Source: Actinomycetota bacterium
Lineage (GTDB): Bacteria > Actinomycetota > Acidimicrobiia > Acidimicrobiales > RAAP-2
Assembly: GCA_029850535.1 (NCBI GenBank)
Contig: JARCRU010000026.1
Location: 1 to 50,155, forward strand
Direction: 5' to 3'
Length of the DNA: 50,155 nucleotides
Made by a program: the position numbers and the translations under genes. Positions 17,252 through 26,066 of this stretch are shown in pieces; position 1 is the first letter of the stretch; each line of letters begins with the position of its first letter. The notes beneath the pieces were generated by a model. That model did not search any database and was not told the origin of the DNA. It saw nothing but the letters and a program-made list of their open reading frames with translations.

Positions 17252-18271
17252 TCAGTAGGGATCGGCGCCGAGGCAGCGGACGATCTCGGTCGCGACGCGC
17301 AAGCACGCGAGACTGTCAGCGTGACTCTGCAGGGGTGACTCCAGGAGTCCCCGTCCCACGTAGTCGGCGAAGGCGGTGACCTGGTACACCAGTCCCGCGT
17401 GGCGCCGGATCGGCGACTCATTGGTCCACCACTGCATCGGCGCATCAAAACCCTTGCCGGCGACGCCCACGCTCGTGGGGAACACGAAGGGCGTACCGAA
17501 CTCGATCACGCCCTCCTCGGTGGCGATGGTCGCGTGATGCGGGGCGTCCACGACCCCCGACACCGTGAAGGTCGCACGGGCCCCGCTGTCGTACGTCAGG
17601 TACGCGGTGGTCTCAGCATCCATACCGTCGTCGAGGACGATGCCGCGCGCCTCGATGCTCGCCGGCTCGCCGAGGACCATTTGACACAGGGCGATCGGGT
17701 AGATCCCCATGTCCCACAGTGGACTACCGTGACCCTTGCGCCACATCCGCGCCACGGCGCGGTTGTCTTGGCAGAAGTCCGACAGAATCAATCGAGGCTC
17801 ACCCAGAGCGCCCGACTCCAAGAGTTGACGCGCGACGTCCATTTGGGGCAGGTAACGGGTCCACATCGCTTCCATCGCGAGAAGACCCCGTTGACGAGCG
17901 TGGGCGAAGAGCGTCTGAGCCTCGTCAACGCTCTGGGTGAAGGGCTTCTCCACCAGAACCGCCTTGCCCGCGTCGAGGGCCAGCATCGCGGCGGCGAAGT
18001 GATCGTTGGGTTGGTTGGCGATGTAGACGGCATCGACATCGTCACGGGCCACCAGTGCTTCGTAGCTCGACACATGAGTGGGTATCGAGTGGGCCGCGGC
18101 GAACGCTTGCGCCTTGGCGGGGGTGCGTGAGGCGACCGCCGCGATACGTTGAGTGGAGTTCGCCAGGACCGTAGTGGCGAAGGATTCAGCGATTGCCCCC
18201 GGTCCAAGGATCCCCCACCGCAGCGAGGGTACCGAGGAGGGGTCGATCAAACGTGGTGCGGGTAAGTTCAC
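17252..18271 (-). CDS. Gfo/Idh/MocA-family oxidoreductase
   Basis: 339-aa NAD(P)-dependent oxidoreductase. N-terminal Rossmann domain (RWGILGPGAIAESF), the family EKP motif (VLVEKPFTQSV, catalytic Lys), then a C-terminal alpha/beta domain (SPLWDMGIYPIALCQMVLG). The sequence resembles the dihydrodiol dehydrogenase/glucose-fructose oxidoreductase-like branch, so the substrate is probably a sugar or cyclic diol. Starts at a GTG. Convergent with the upstream GGDEF gene, with ~195 nt between them that hold nothing recognisable. Confidence 0.82.
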   Translation of the reverse strand: MNLPAPRLIDPSSVPSLRWGILGPGAIAESFATTVLANSTQRIAAVASRTPAKAQAFAAAHSIPTHVSSYEALVARDDVDAVYIANQPNDHFAAAMLALDAGKAVLVEKPFTQSVDEAQTLFAHARQRGLLAMEAMWTRYLPQMDVARQLLESGALGEPRLILSDFCQDNRAVARMWRKGHGSPLWDMGIYPIALCQMVLGEPASIEARGIVLDDGMDAETTAYLTYDSGARATFTVSGVVDAPHHATIATEEGVIEFGTPFVFPTSVGVAGKGFDAPMQWWTNESPIRRHAGLVYQVTAFADYVGRGLLESPLQSHADSLACLRVATEIVRCLGADPY

Positions 18272-18444
18272 TCACATCACCTTACAATTCGTCACCGCGG
18301 CATCTCATGTGATGACCTCGGCGAAAAACAACGCCACACGACGAGAAACGCCGCGGCTTTCTCTTGTGTGGCACCCGGCGTCGTGGAACTGAGGGCGATA
18401 CGCAACTTGACGATGCGGTCCGAAGAATGACTATTCACATTAGG

Positions 18445-18453
18445 TGGTATAAT
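18445..18453 (+). promoter_or_regulatory. Extended -10 promoter for the DUF3494 gene
   Basis: TGGTATAAT: a perfect TATAAT at 18448-18453 with the TG extension one base before it. No good -35 is seen at 16-18 bp. The start codon is 72 bp downstream. The leader between them contains a 6-bp stem (CGACTG / CAGTCG, 18478-18496), of unknown role. Confidence 0.55.
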
Positions 18454-18525
18454 TCATGCGTAGTTGAGATTCGCGAGCGACTGTAATTCGCAGTCGAGTG
18501 AAGCGAGTTTTGGGAATGAGGACAT

Positions 18526-19704
18526 ATGTCCGCACTTACCCACTTTAGGAATCGAAAAATCGCCGCCCAATCCCTGCGGAAGTCGCGAGAAGTTCGTCGC
18601 GCTCGAAATTTTCGTCACTTTGGGGCACGTAGTGGAGCGGTATTGGCGGTAGCGTTCACCACGCTGGCTGCGGGATTATGGGCGTCGCCCATTGCCAGCG
18701 CCGCGACGACCGCCGTCAACCTCGCCACCGCGTCGACCTACGCCGTCATGGCGGGCAGCACCATCACCAACACGGGCCCCACAGTCATATCGGGAGATAT
18801 CGGCCTCTCGCCGGGTACGGCCATCACGGGTTTCCCGCCGGGCCTGCAGAGCAGTGGCGTCACTCAAGTTTCCAACGCCCCCGTTGGGATCGCCCAGTCC
18901 GACTTGACGGCGGCCTACCTTGACGCCGCCTCGCGAACACCCTTCTCGACCGTTTCGGGCGACTTGGGGGGTTCGACGTTGGTATCGGGTGTCTACCAAT
19001 CGGCGTCGAGTCTCTCGTTGACTGGTACCGTGACGCTCAACGGCGGTGGCGACCCCTCAGCGGTCTTCATCTTCCAATCGGCTTCCACCTTCACCGCAGC
19101 AACCGGTAGTCAGGTCCTGCTGGAGAACGGGGCGCAGGCGTGCAACGTCTTCTGGCAGGTCGGGAGTTCGGCCACCCTAGGAACGTCGAGTCGATTCAGT
19201 GGCTCGCTGATGGCGCTGACCTCGATCACCCTCAACACCGGCGCCCAAGTATCGGGTCGCGTGCTGGCTCGAAACGGAGCGGTCACCCTTGATGGCAACA
19301 GCATCACTGTTCCGACCTGCGCTCTCGCAGTTTCGACGACCACGGTGGCGCCGACGACGACCACGGTGGCGCCGACGACGACCACGGTGGCACCTACGAC
19401 AACGACCACGGTGGCACCTACGACAACGACCACGGTGGCACCTACGACGACGACCACTGCGGTAGTGTCCAGTGCCACGACGGTGCCAGTAACGACTACC
19501 TCGACCACCACGCCGGTAACTACGACCACGGCAGCGCCGACAACAACGACGTCGACCACCGTAGTCCCATCGGGGCCACCAGCCACCGGTTTCGGAGGCA
19601 CCGCGGGACACCGCAGTTCACCTCGCACTCCCCTGATACTTGGCTCACTGGGGCTCGCTGGTTTCTTTGGGGCCCTCGCCCTGCGTGAGCGGCGTCGAGG
19701 GTAA
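18526..19704 (+). CDS. DUF3494 (ice-binding-like) surface protein with sorting signal
   Basis: 392 aa. A 59-residue signal peptide (long basic n-region, hydrophobic GAVLAVAFTTLAAGLW, cleavage after SPIASA) precedes a DUF3494 beta-solenoid domain (about 65-265: ASTYAVMAGSTITNTG, SGDIGLSPG, GVYQSASSLSLTGTVTL, NGGGDPSAVFIFQ). This is the fold of many bacterial ice-binding proteins and adhesins. A Thr/Val/Pro-rich stalk (about 268-345) and a sorting signal follow: PPATG, a ~18-residue hydrophobic helix and a basic tail RERRRG. A class F sortase is the next gene, so covalent cell-wall attachment is likely. Ice binding itself is not proven, since many DUF3494 proteins have other surface roles. Confidence 0.88.
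   Translation: MSALTHFRNRKIAAQSLRKSREVRRARNFRHFGARSGAVLAVAFTTLAAGLWASPIASAATTAVNLATASTYAVMAGSTITNTGPTVISGDIGLSPGTAITGFPPGLQSSGVTQVSNAPVGIAQSDLTAAYLDAASRTPFSTVSGDLGGSTLVSGVYQSASSLSLTGTVTLNGGGDPSAVFIFQSASTFTAATGSQVLLENGAQACNVFWQVGSSATLGTSSRFSGSLMALTSITLNTGAQVSGRVLARNGAVTLDGNSITVPTCALAVSTTTVAPTTTTVAPTTTTVAPTTTTTVAPTTTTTVAPTTTTTAVVSSATTVPVTTTSTTTPVTTTTAAPTTTTSTTVVPSGPPATGFGGTAGHRSSPRTPLILGSLGLAGFFGALALRERRRG
19336..19560 (+). repeat. Thr-rich stalk repeats in the DUF3494 gene
   Basis: The first part (19336-19443) consists of 21-bp units encoding TTTTVAP, then 24-bp units encoding TTTTTVAP. More degenerate Thr/Pro/Val sequence follows to about 19560. Such a tract usually forms an extended, often glycosylated stalk and tends to vary in length between strains. 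Confidence 0.85.
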
Positions 19705-19729
19705 TGATTGCTGCGTAGTGGGATTGACG

Positions 19730-20407
19730 ATGAATCCTGGGAGGCGCCGTCGATCTCGCCGCGAGATGCTGTACTGGTCCCTCGGCGCGTTGGCACTGGT
19801 CGTCCTGGGGGTCGGGGCCCTGATTCTGCGGCCCTCGCCGGATCCTTCCCGACAGGTTTTGCGGTCGACGGCCCCTACGACGTCGACCACAACCTCGTCG
19901 CGGTTGGCGTCCCCGCCGCACAAGCCCGTGCTCGCGGGACTGGCTCGCTCCGTACCCCTCGAACTGATGGTGCCATCTCTGGGGATTGCCACCCACATTG
20001 GACAGTTGGGATTGCAGGCGAACCGCCAAGTCCAGGTTCCCACGAGCGTACATACGGTGGGGTGGTTCCGCCTGGGTCCCACACCAGGTCAAGTAGGTTC
20101 GTCGGTCATCTTGGGTCACGTCGATTCCTATCGCGGCCCCGGGATATTCTTCTCACTTAAGTCCTTGCCCGTGGGGGCGTTGATCGAAGTACGTCTCAGC
20201 GACGGCGTCACCGCCCAATTCCGAGTGACCAGTGTGGTGCAGTACGCCAAGACCAGTTTTCCCGACAACTTGGTCTACGGCTCAGCGACCGATCGTTGGC
20301 TCAATTTAGTCACCTGTGGTGGCACGTTTAATCACGCGACTGGTAGCTATGAATCCAACATCGTGGTGTTCAGCCGACTAGTGGGAACCATCGCGGCGAC
20401 CGCGTAA
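19730..20407 (+). CDS. Class F sortase
   Basis: 225-aa transpeptidase that cuts the sorting signal of exported proteins and joins them to the cell wall. It has an N-terminal membrane anchor (about residues 14-34) after a basic RRRRSRRE start, a Thr/Ser linker and the sortase barrel with catalytic His (ILGHVDS) and Cys (LVTCGGTF). The position matching the catalytic Arg of SrtA appears to be Asn (YESNIVV). The ATG at 19730 precedes the basic anchor directly. The frame is open further upstream but overlaps the DUF3494 gene. The start lies 25 nt after its presumed substrate, so the two are likely co-transcribed. Confidence 0.85.
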   Translation: MNPGRRRRSRREMLYWSLGALALVVLGVGALILRPSPDPSRQVLRSTAPTTSTTTSSRLASPPHKPVLAGLARSVPLELMVPSLGIATHIGQLGLQANRQVQVPTSVHTVGWFRLGPTPGQVGSSVILGHVDSYRGPGIFFSLKSLPVGALIEVRLSDGVTAQFRVTSVVQYAKTSFPDNLVYGSATDRWLNLVTCGGTFNHATGSYESNIVVFSRLVGTIAATA

Positions 20408-20650
20408 GGGTCTCGCTGGCAGTGGACCACGCCACTGCTGACAAGCGATGATTCCGCGCGTCAGCGGCGACCTCGATGAAACGCAATTGTAAATGTGCAG
20501 CGTCGAGAATTCGGATGATTTCGGAAATTTGCTTGGGCATTCTCAGTCGATTTCTCTACTACTATTGAAAACCGGCAAGGGCAAACACAGAAGGTCACCG
20601 CAATCAAGACGATCCCTAGTACTGACCTTGGAAAATCGCGAATAGCGGAA

Positions 20651-23317
20651 TTGGCTGGCTCACAGGAGTTCCTGGACCAACTGCGTACTGGCATCTTGCT
20701 GTTCGACGAGCAGGGCAATATCTTTGCGTGCAATGACGCGACCCTGACACTATTCGACGCGACCCCTGAGCAGCTGATGGGTGGCAGGCCGGATAACCAG
20801 AAGGTGATGATCATGGGCGATGATGGCGCGCCCCTATCAACCGACGAGCTGACTATTTCAAGAATTCTGCGAACCAAGGAGCCATGCATCGGTTCCATCT
20901 TGGGGATCTCCCTACCGGGCAAGAGACTGCGGTGGATATTGGAGAACGGCTACCCACTATTTGATCAGGGACGGCTGGCGGGGGGCATCTTATATGTCGA
21001 TGACGTCTCGACCTTTCGAGAAGAACGTAATTCGCTGAGGCTTCTCAATGCGGTCAACAAGATCGTATTATCCGCGACGAATGAGACTGACCCCCTGCAA
21101 AATGTCTGCGATGCGCTGGTCGAGCATGGTCCTTACGCCCTCGCGTGGATCGGGTTAGTGGCCACCGACGGATCACACGATGTCGTCTCAGCCTTTGCCT
21201 CAGGGACTACTGGCTATCTTTCCCAGGGCATGATTTCGACGTCCGGGGCCAATGCGAGAGGACGTGGTCCAGCGGGAACGGCTATTCGGACCGGGGTCAG
21301 CCAGGTTATCGGGGACCTCTCCGTCGCGGAAGTGTTCGCGCCCTGGCGTGAGCGCGCCGCCCAGTTTGGCTTACGGTCCTGCACCTGCATTCCCTTCAAC
21401 TCGGGGGGGCGCAGGGCCGTGCTCAATCTCTACGCCAAACACGTTCACGCCTTTTCGGTCGAAACTGTCTCGGGCTTGGAGGCGATCGCGCGGGAGTTGG
21501 AGTTCGTCATAACGCACATTCGGTCGGTTCAGCAGATCACAGCGACCTTAGAGGAGGTCACACGCGTCGCCGAGGCCCTCAGGGCATCCGAAAACGCCCT
21601 TAGCGACTCCGAGGAGCGATTTCGTCTCGCGTTCGAGAACAACATGGCGCCGATGGTCTTCAGCGACATCAATGATCGTGCTCTCGCCATGAACGACGCC
21701 TTTTGCGACATGCTCGGATTCTCCCGTGAGGAGCTAATGGGCAAGGATTCTCGGCATTTCACGCACCCCGAGGACATCGGCATCACCGAAAGATCGCACG
21801 TGCAGCTGCTCGGCGAGGAGATCGATCAGGTCCGATACATTAAGCGCTACCTGCGCCGGGATGGTCGAGTCATCGTCTCGGAAGTCTCAAGGTCAACGGC
21901 GCGCGACTCGAAAGGTAGGATTCTCTACTTCGTCGCCTCCGAGCGCGACGTCACCGCGGAGCGGGCCCTCAACGAGGAACTCTCTCACAAGGCCCTGCAC
22001 GATTCGCTCACCGGACTCGCCAACCGGGCCCTCTTCGAGGATCGGCTAGCCCAAGCGCACGAGAGGGCCGTGCGCCATGGCGGAGTTTGCGCGATCTTGA
22101 TGCTCGACCTCGACGACTTCAGAGGGGTCAACGAGACACACGGTCACGTCGTCGGCGATCACCTGCTCGTGGCGATGGCGCGCCGATTTGAGCAGGTGAC
22201 CCGCTCCGCCGACACAATCTGCCGGTTCGGGGGCGACGAGTTCCTCTACCTCGCCGAAGGGCTGGCGAACGAAGCGGATGTTGACGAGGTGGCGGCCCGT
22301 CTGCTCGGCGCGCTCAGCGAGCCATTCGTGATCGACGGAAAGATCATCAAGCAGAGCGCAAGCGTTGGTACCGTGGCTTGGGACGGGACGGTACAACAGA
22401 CCGACGAGTTACTCCAGAACGTCGACGTGGCCCTCTACGAGAGTAAACGCCACCGTCGTGGCCAATACGTATGCTTCGATCCGACCATGCACCAACTGGC
22501 CACCAGTCGGTTCGAACTACTCCAGGAACTCCGACACGCCCTCGAGGTGGGGGACATCTCGATGCACTACCAGCCGATCGTCGATCTCAGTTCGACCAAG
22601 GTGGTCGGTTTCGAGGCGCTGATGCGCTGGGAGCACCCCGAGCGCGGACCAATTCCTCCGCTGGTCTTCATCCCGCTCGCCGAACAGAGCGACTTGATCG
22701 TGGATCTCGGCTGGTTCGCACTTCGTGAGGCCGTGGCGGCCGCCAGTTCCTGGGGGTCACTCGAATCACAGGAGGGTGCACCGTACGTCACCGTCAACCT
22801 CTCAGCGCACCAGTTTCACGACCCGAAGCTGGTCGGAGTCATCGAGCAGGTGCTTGGCATCAGCGGACTCGCGCCGCAGCGACTGATCATCGAGATCACT
22901 GAGAGTGTGACGCAGCACGACATCGACGAGACCTTGGAGACAATCGGACGGCTCAAAGAGATCGGCGTATCCTTCGCCCTGGACGACTTTGGTACCGGCT
23001 ATTCGTCGCTCTCCTATCTCGCACTCTTAAAGCCCCTAGTTATCAAGATCGACAAGTCCTTCATCAACCCGGCGATCGAGAATGAGCAGCACGAGATTCT
23101 GCTTGGCTCGATCATCCAACTCGGTAACAGGCTCGGCAAGGTCATGCTCGCCGAGGGCATCGAAACGCGAGAGAATCTAGAGCACGTTCGCCACTTGGGC
23201 TGCAAATTCGGGCAGGGTTACCTATTCTCGCGGGCGGTCCCGTGCGCCGACGCAGCACGTTTGGTCGGCCGGTCCTTTGCGGATCTAGTTGAGGAAACGG
23301 TCGCAGACGATAGTTGA
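20651..23317 (+). CDS. PAS-GAF-PAS-GGDEF-EAL c-di-GMP turnover protein
   Basis: 888-aa soluble signalling protein. Domains: PAS (about 5-125), GAF (about 130-290), PAS (about 315-440), GGDEF (about 445-605), EAL (about 615-875). The cyclase motif RFGGDEF is intact and an I-site RSAD lies at the right distance before it. The phosphodiesterase signature is also intact: FEALMRW, ITESVT, DDFGTGYSSLSYL and KIDKSF. It may both make and degrade c-di-GMP, switched by PAS/GAF signals. The frame begins with TTG at 20651. No upstream ATG/GTG exists before the in-frame stop at 20516, and the ribosome binding site is weak, so the start is uncertain. Confidence 0.85.
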   Translation: MAGSQEFLDQLRTGILLFDEQGNIFACNDATLTLFDATPEQLMGGRPDNQKVMIMGDDGAPLSTDELTISRILRTKEPCIGSILGISLPGKRLRWILENGYPLFDQGRLAGGILYVDDVSTFREERNSLRLLNAVNKIVLSATNETDPLQNVCDALVEHGPYALAWIGLVATDGSHDVVSAFASGTTGYLSQGMISTSGANARGRGPAGTAIRTGVSQVIGDLSVAEVFAPWRERAAQFGLRSCTCIPFNSGGRRAVLNLYAKHVHAFSVETVSGLEAIARELEFVITHIRSVQQITATLEEVTRVAEALRASENALSDSEERFRLAFENNMAPMVFSDINDRALAMNDAFCDMLGFSREELMGKDSRHFTHPEDIGITERSHVQLLGEEIDQVRYIKRYLRRDGRVIVSEVSRSTARDSKGRILYFVASERDVTAERALNEELSHKALHDSLTGLANRALFEDRLAQAHERAVRHGGVCAILMLDLDDFRGVNETHGHVVGDHLLVAMARRFEQVTRSADTICRFGGDEFLYLAEGLANEADVDEVAARLLGALSEPFVIDGKIIKQSASVGTVAWDGTVQQTDELLQNVDVALYESKRHRRGQYVCFDPTMHQLATSRFELLQELRHALEVGDISMHYQPIVDLSSTKVVGFEALMRWEHPERGPIPPLVFIPLAEQSDLIVDLGWFALREAVAAASSWGSLESQEGAPYVTVNLSAHQFHDPKLVGVIEQVLGISGLAPQRLIIEITESVTQHDIDETLETIGRLKEIGVSFALDDFGTGYSSLSYLALLKPLVIKIDKSFINPAIENEQHEILLGSIIQLGNRLGKVMLAEGIETRENLEHVRHLGCKFGQGYLFSRAVPCADAARLVGRSFADLVEETVADDS

Positions 23318-23711
23318 GTTGGCACAGAGGAAACTGAAGGATTGACGCATCGCCGCGGTGCCGAATGCCAGAGGGCAATTTTGCTACCTTTTGCCGAATA
23401 ACCGCTCGTAGCGTCACAACTCGAACATTTCTAACACGAACAAGCACGTTGCATTGAGTTGCCATACCCATTGCACATCGGGACGTCTCACCGTGGCGAA
23501 CGGTTCAACAGTCGTCGCTGCGCCGGCCGTTTTTCGGCGAGGTCAATCGTTCTCCACCTAGCACTAGCGTTTATCGTCGTGCAGGCCCACTCGACGACTT
23601 CAGGCAATGCATCGCCACCCTTGATTGAAACGGTGTCGGCTCCCATCAAGCCACGACTCCGCGAAGAACGAGCGAAGGCCACAATCTTCAAGATGTGCCG
23701 ACATCAACCCG
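23318..23711. other. Convergent intergenic region, no supported gene
   Basis: About 390 nt between two convergent GGDEF genes. Small open frames (23459-23752 plus, 23488-23691 minus) have no ribosome binding site, motif or typical composition. No clear terminator hairpin with a T-tract was found. Confidence 0.45.
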
Positions 23712-25460
23712 TTAGAGTGCAATCTCAACTCGGTCGCGACCATTGCTCTTAGCGAGAAATAGCGCCTGATCAGCTCGGGCGATCAAGGGTTGGTACACCT
23801 CCCCCGGATAGCGAAGTGCGACTCCCACACTCACGCTCACGGTTGGCAACTCTTCCCCAGAATTAGCAACGCATCCTCGGATTCGTTCGGCTGCTTTGAT
23901 GGCCGTCGTGGGATCGACATTCGACAAGAGCACAAGAAATTCCTCTCCCCCGTACCGAAAAATCAAGTCACTGGGTCGGACGCTCTGAGAGATTGCCTTC
24001 GCCACCCGTTGCAGCACTACGTCACCCGCCGCATGGCCGAACATGTCATTGACTTTCTTGAAGTAGTCAATGTCAATTAGGAGCGCCGCCATTTGCGGCG
24101 ACTGATTTCGATCATCGAAGGCCGCGAGTCGATGATACGAGTCCTCGAGCGATACCCGGTTGTACAGTCCGGTGAGCGAGTCGTGGATCGCTTGCATGTG
24201 CCACTCGGTCCGTTCCAGATCGAGCGTACGATGACGAATCTCGCGTTCAAGTCCAGCTTCGACGAGGCTAATTATCTGTGACAACACGGACATTGATGCT
24301 TCGCTAAGAACCCGCGGCTCCCGAAAACCCCACACCATAGCTCCGTCAATCTTTCCTGATTTCGGTGACGTGAGCGGAAGAACTAGTCGCGTGCCAGTAC
24401 TTGACGCCCATCCTCTCAGCACACTGGCGACGTCATCGGGCGGTTGCGCAAAATGACCGGCAAACGAATCACTCTGGTTGAACTGGAACCACCGTTCGTC
24501 GCCCCCAGCCCACAATTCAAAGTACTCAGCGCGTAGAGTCTTCGAGGCAACGCCGGCCAAATATGCGGCCACCGTGGAGAAATTCTGTTCCCGAACCATC
24601 GTATGGATCAGGTCGTGAATAGTCTGATTGGCTGCGAGCAGGAAGTTCAGCCCCGGGTCGTTACGCGTCAGCAGGAAAACGCCGCATTCCAGTTGCTCCA
24701 ACATCTCCATTATCGGCGCTACCAATACCTCCGGAATCACGTGCCCGAGCTGGGGGGCGATTCGTAGAATCGTCAACTCACGAACCTGATGAACGGCTCT
24801 GGCCAGAATCTCCCTGCTGGGCATGTAGTACTCATGAAAGGTTCGAATCGAAGCAAAGTCGTCCTGAAGCCCCAGGTACAACGATTGATCCTCCGCAAAT
24901 CCTCCAAAGAGATTGGATGAAAAGAGCGTCCCAGACTTCTGATCAAATGTGCTGAACGACCCCGCGGCAGGTAGATATGGGGTGAGCCGGAACTCGAGAG
25001 TTCGATCTTTGAGCTCAAGTCGCCAGTGGTGTTCTTCAATCCGCCAATACCCAAGCGGCGTCCCACTGTGAACGATCGATGATTCGTTGCTCCAATGGGT
25101 GACAATGGTGGCTTCGGGATGGAGCCCTCGAGCCACGAGTTGGGGCAACGCAGCGACGACGTCAATGTCCGGCTGCGAACACACGATCCAACGGACGTTG
25201 CGGAGCCCAACGACTGATTCGATTTTGCGCACGACTTCATTTACGTTGAGAGCAGAACCCGGGTCGATCAACACCGACTGGTCCTCCTGCTCAACCAAGT
25301 ACACGTGGCTCTGAAATTTGCCCTGGGGGAGCATCGAACCAACCCACCAGATTCGCGGAGCAAGCTCCACTGCTTCCGAGGTATCGATTATTACTTCGAC
25401 CATTGTTCCTTCTGTCTTCTCATGATTCATGGTGCTGGACATGCCACTACCTAACATCAT
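23712..25460 (-). CDS. GGDEF protein with degenerate ODP/metallo-beta-lactamase-fold sensor and GAF domain
   Basis: 582 aa. Residues about 25-250 resemble the oxygen-binding di-iron (ODP)/flavodiiron-type MBL fold (GKFQSHVYLVEQEDQSVLIDPGSA, GSFSTFDQKSGTLFSSNLFGGF, LRIAPQLGHVIPE). Residues about 255-405 are GAF-like. A GGDEF domain (about 420-582) has DSLTGLYNR, intact RYGGEEF and an I-site RPSD. At the positions where I recall ODP metal ligands, the residues are Cys94, Gln96, Pro164, Asn183 and Leu238, and only Asp98 is kept. The sensor therefore probably does not hold a di-iron centre. Several start codons are possible (25460, 25442, 25403); the MBL domain begins near residue 20. Confidence 0.75.
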   Translation of the reverse strand: MMLGSGMSSTMNHEKTEGTMVEVIIDTSEAVELAPRIWWVGSMLPQGKFQSHVYLVEQEDQSVLIDPGSALNVNEVVRKIESVVGLRNVRWIVCSQPDIDVVAALPQLVARGLHPEATIVTHWSNESSIVHSGTPLGYWRIEEHHWRLELKDRTLEFRLTPYLPAAGSFSTFDQKSGTLFSSNLFGGFAEDQSLYLGLQDDFASIRTFHEYYMPSREILARAVHQVRELTILRIAPQLGHVIPEVLVAPIMEMLEQLECGVFLLTRNDPGLNFLLAANQTIHDLIHTMVREQNFSTVAAYLAGVASKTLRAEYFELWAGGDERWFQFNQSDSFAGHFAQPPDDVASVLRGWASSTGTRLVLPLTSPKSGKIDGAMVWGFREPRVLSEASMSVLSQIISLVEAGLEREIRHRTLDLERTEWHMQAIHDSLTGLYNRVSLEDSYHRLAAFDDRNQSPQMAALLIDIDYFKKVNDMFGHAAGDVVLQRVAKAISQSVRPSDLIFRYGGEEFLVLLSNVDPTTAIKAAERIRGCVANSGEELPTVSVSVGVALRYPGEVYQPLIARADQALFLAKSNGRDRVEIAL

Positions 25461-25945
25461 GCCGTTATCGCAACTGCTTCAACAGGTTTTCGCCTAGGCG
25501 TTTTTTCGCGCCACCGGGCTTCCGCCAAAAAACTCTTGCGTCACCTGTCCCAAAGACAACGGTTAGTCCATCCCGATTCCTTATGGATGCCGCTTGGATG
25601 AGAAGAGTCAGTTCCTCGACCACACATCGAGGTAAACAATTCATCCCCTTGACCAGGCTTCGAGGAGGTAGCAGTAGTCACGTTCCAGATTGCAGACCGA
25701 CTCGACCGGCTTGGCAATGACAATGACAATGACGATGAACGATCCGGACGTCACCACTGGATGGCCCCACCGCCGAGATGAATTGTTTCGAGCATCAGCG
25801 ACTCATGGCATTCAACCCTGACGTTGAGGATTGGCGCCACACGTATACGTTGCCTCCTAGATCGAGGTCAGCGACAAGTGCATCCCGTGCGGCTATCAAG
25901 AAGTGGGTGGCTACTCCAAAAAATTCCAAGTGACGCCAAGGAAAA
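25461..25945. other. Intergenic region without a supported gene
   Basis: About 485 nt upstream of the ODP-GGDEF gene. It holds short unconvincing open frames and a small ATGACA-type microrepeat near 25716-25740. Promoters for the minus-strand GGDEF gene should lie at its left end, but I could not identify boxes with confidence. Confidence 0.4.
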
Positions 25946-25979
25946 GTGCCTCCCTCCGGCGTCAGCCAGAAGGAGGCAC
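25946..25979 (-). terminator. Rho-independent terminator of the RNR gene
   Basis: Read on the minus strand, a 15-bp stem (13 Watson-Crick and 2 G-T pairs) with a TGAC tetraloop is followed at once by TTTT. It lies 87 nt after the nrdJ stop codon. There is no T-tract on the plus side, so it serves the minus strand. Confidence 0.88.
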
Positions 25980-26066
25980 CTTCGATTCCCAGTTTTGATC
26001 GCGAATCCTAGGTAACAATCGGTACCGGGTACTGCAACAAAGGAGACAGTTAAAGACCCCCCAGAC

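Noticed and set aside
20568..20600. Sequence resembling part of a GEMM (c-di-GMP) riboswitch before the GGDEF-EAL gene (GGCAAGGGCAAACACAG)
   Set aside because: Only the GGGCAAAC-like core is present. The following stem and the GACGCAAAGCC-type segment are missing, so the resemblance is probably chance.
25716..25740. Short ATGACA microrepeat
   Set aside because: Only three imperfect copies, within the range of chance. Mentioned only as part of the intergenic region.
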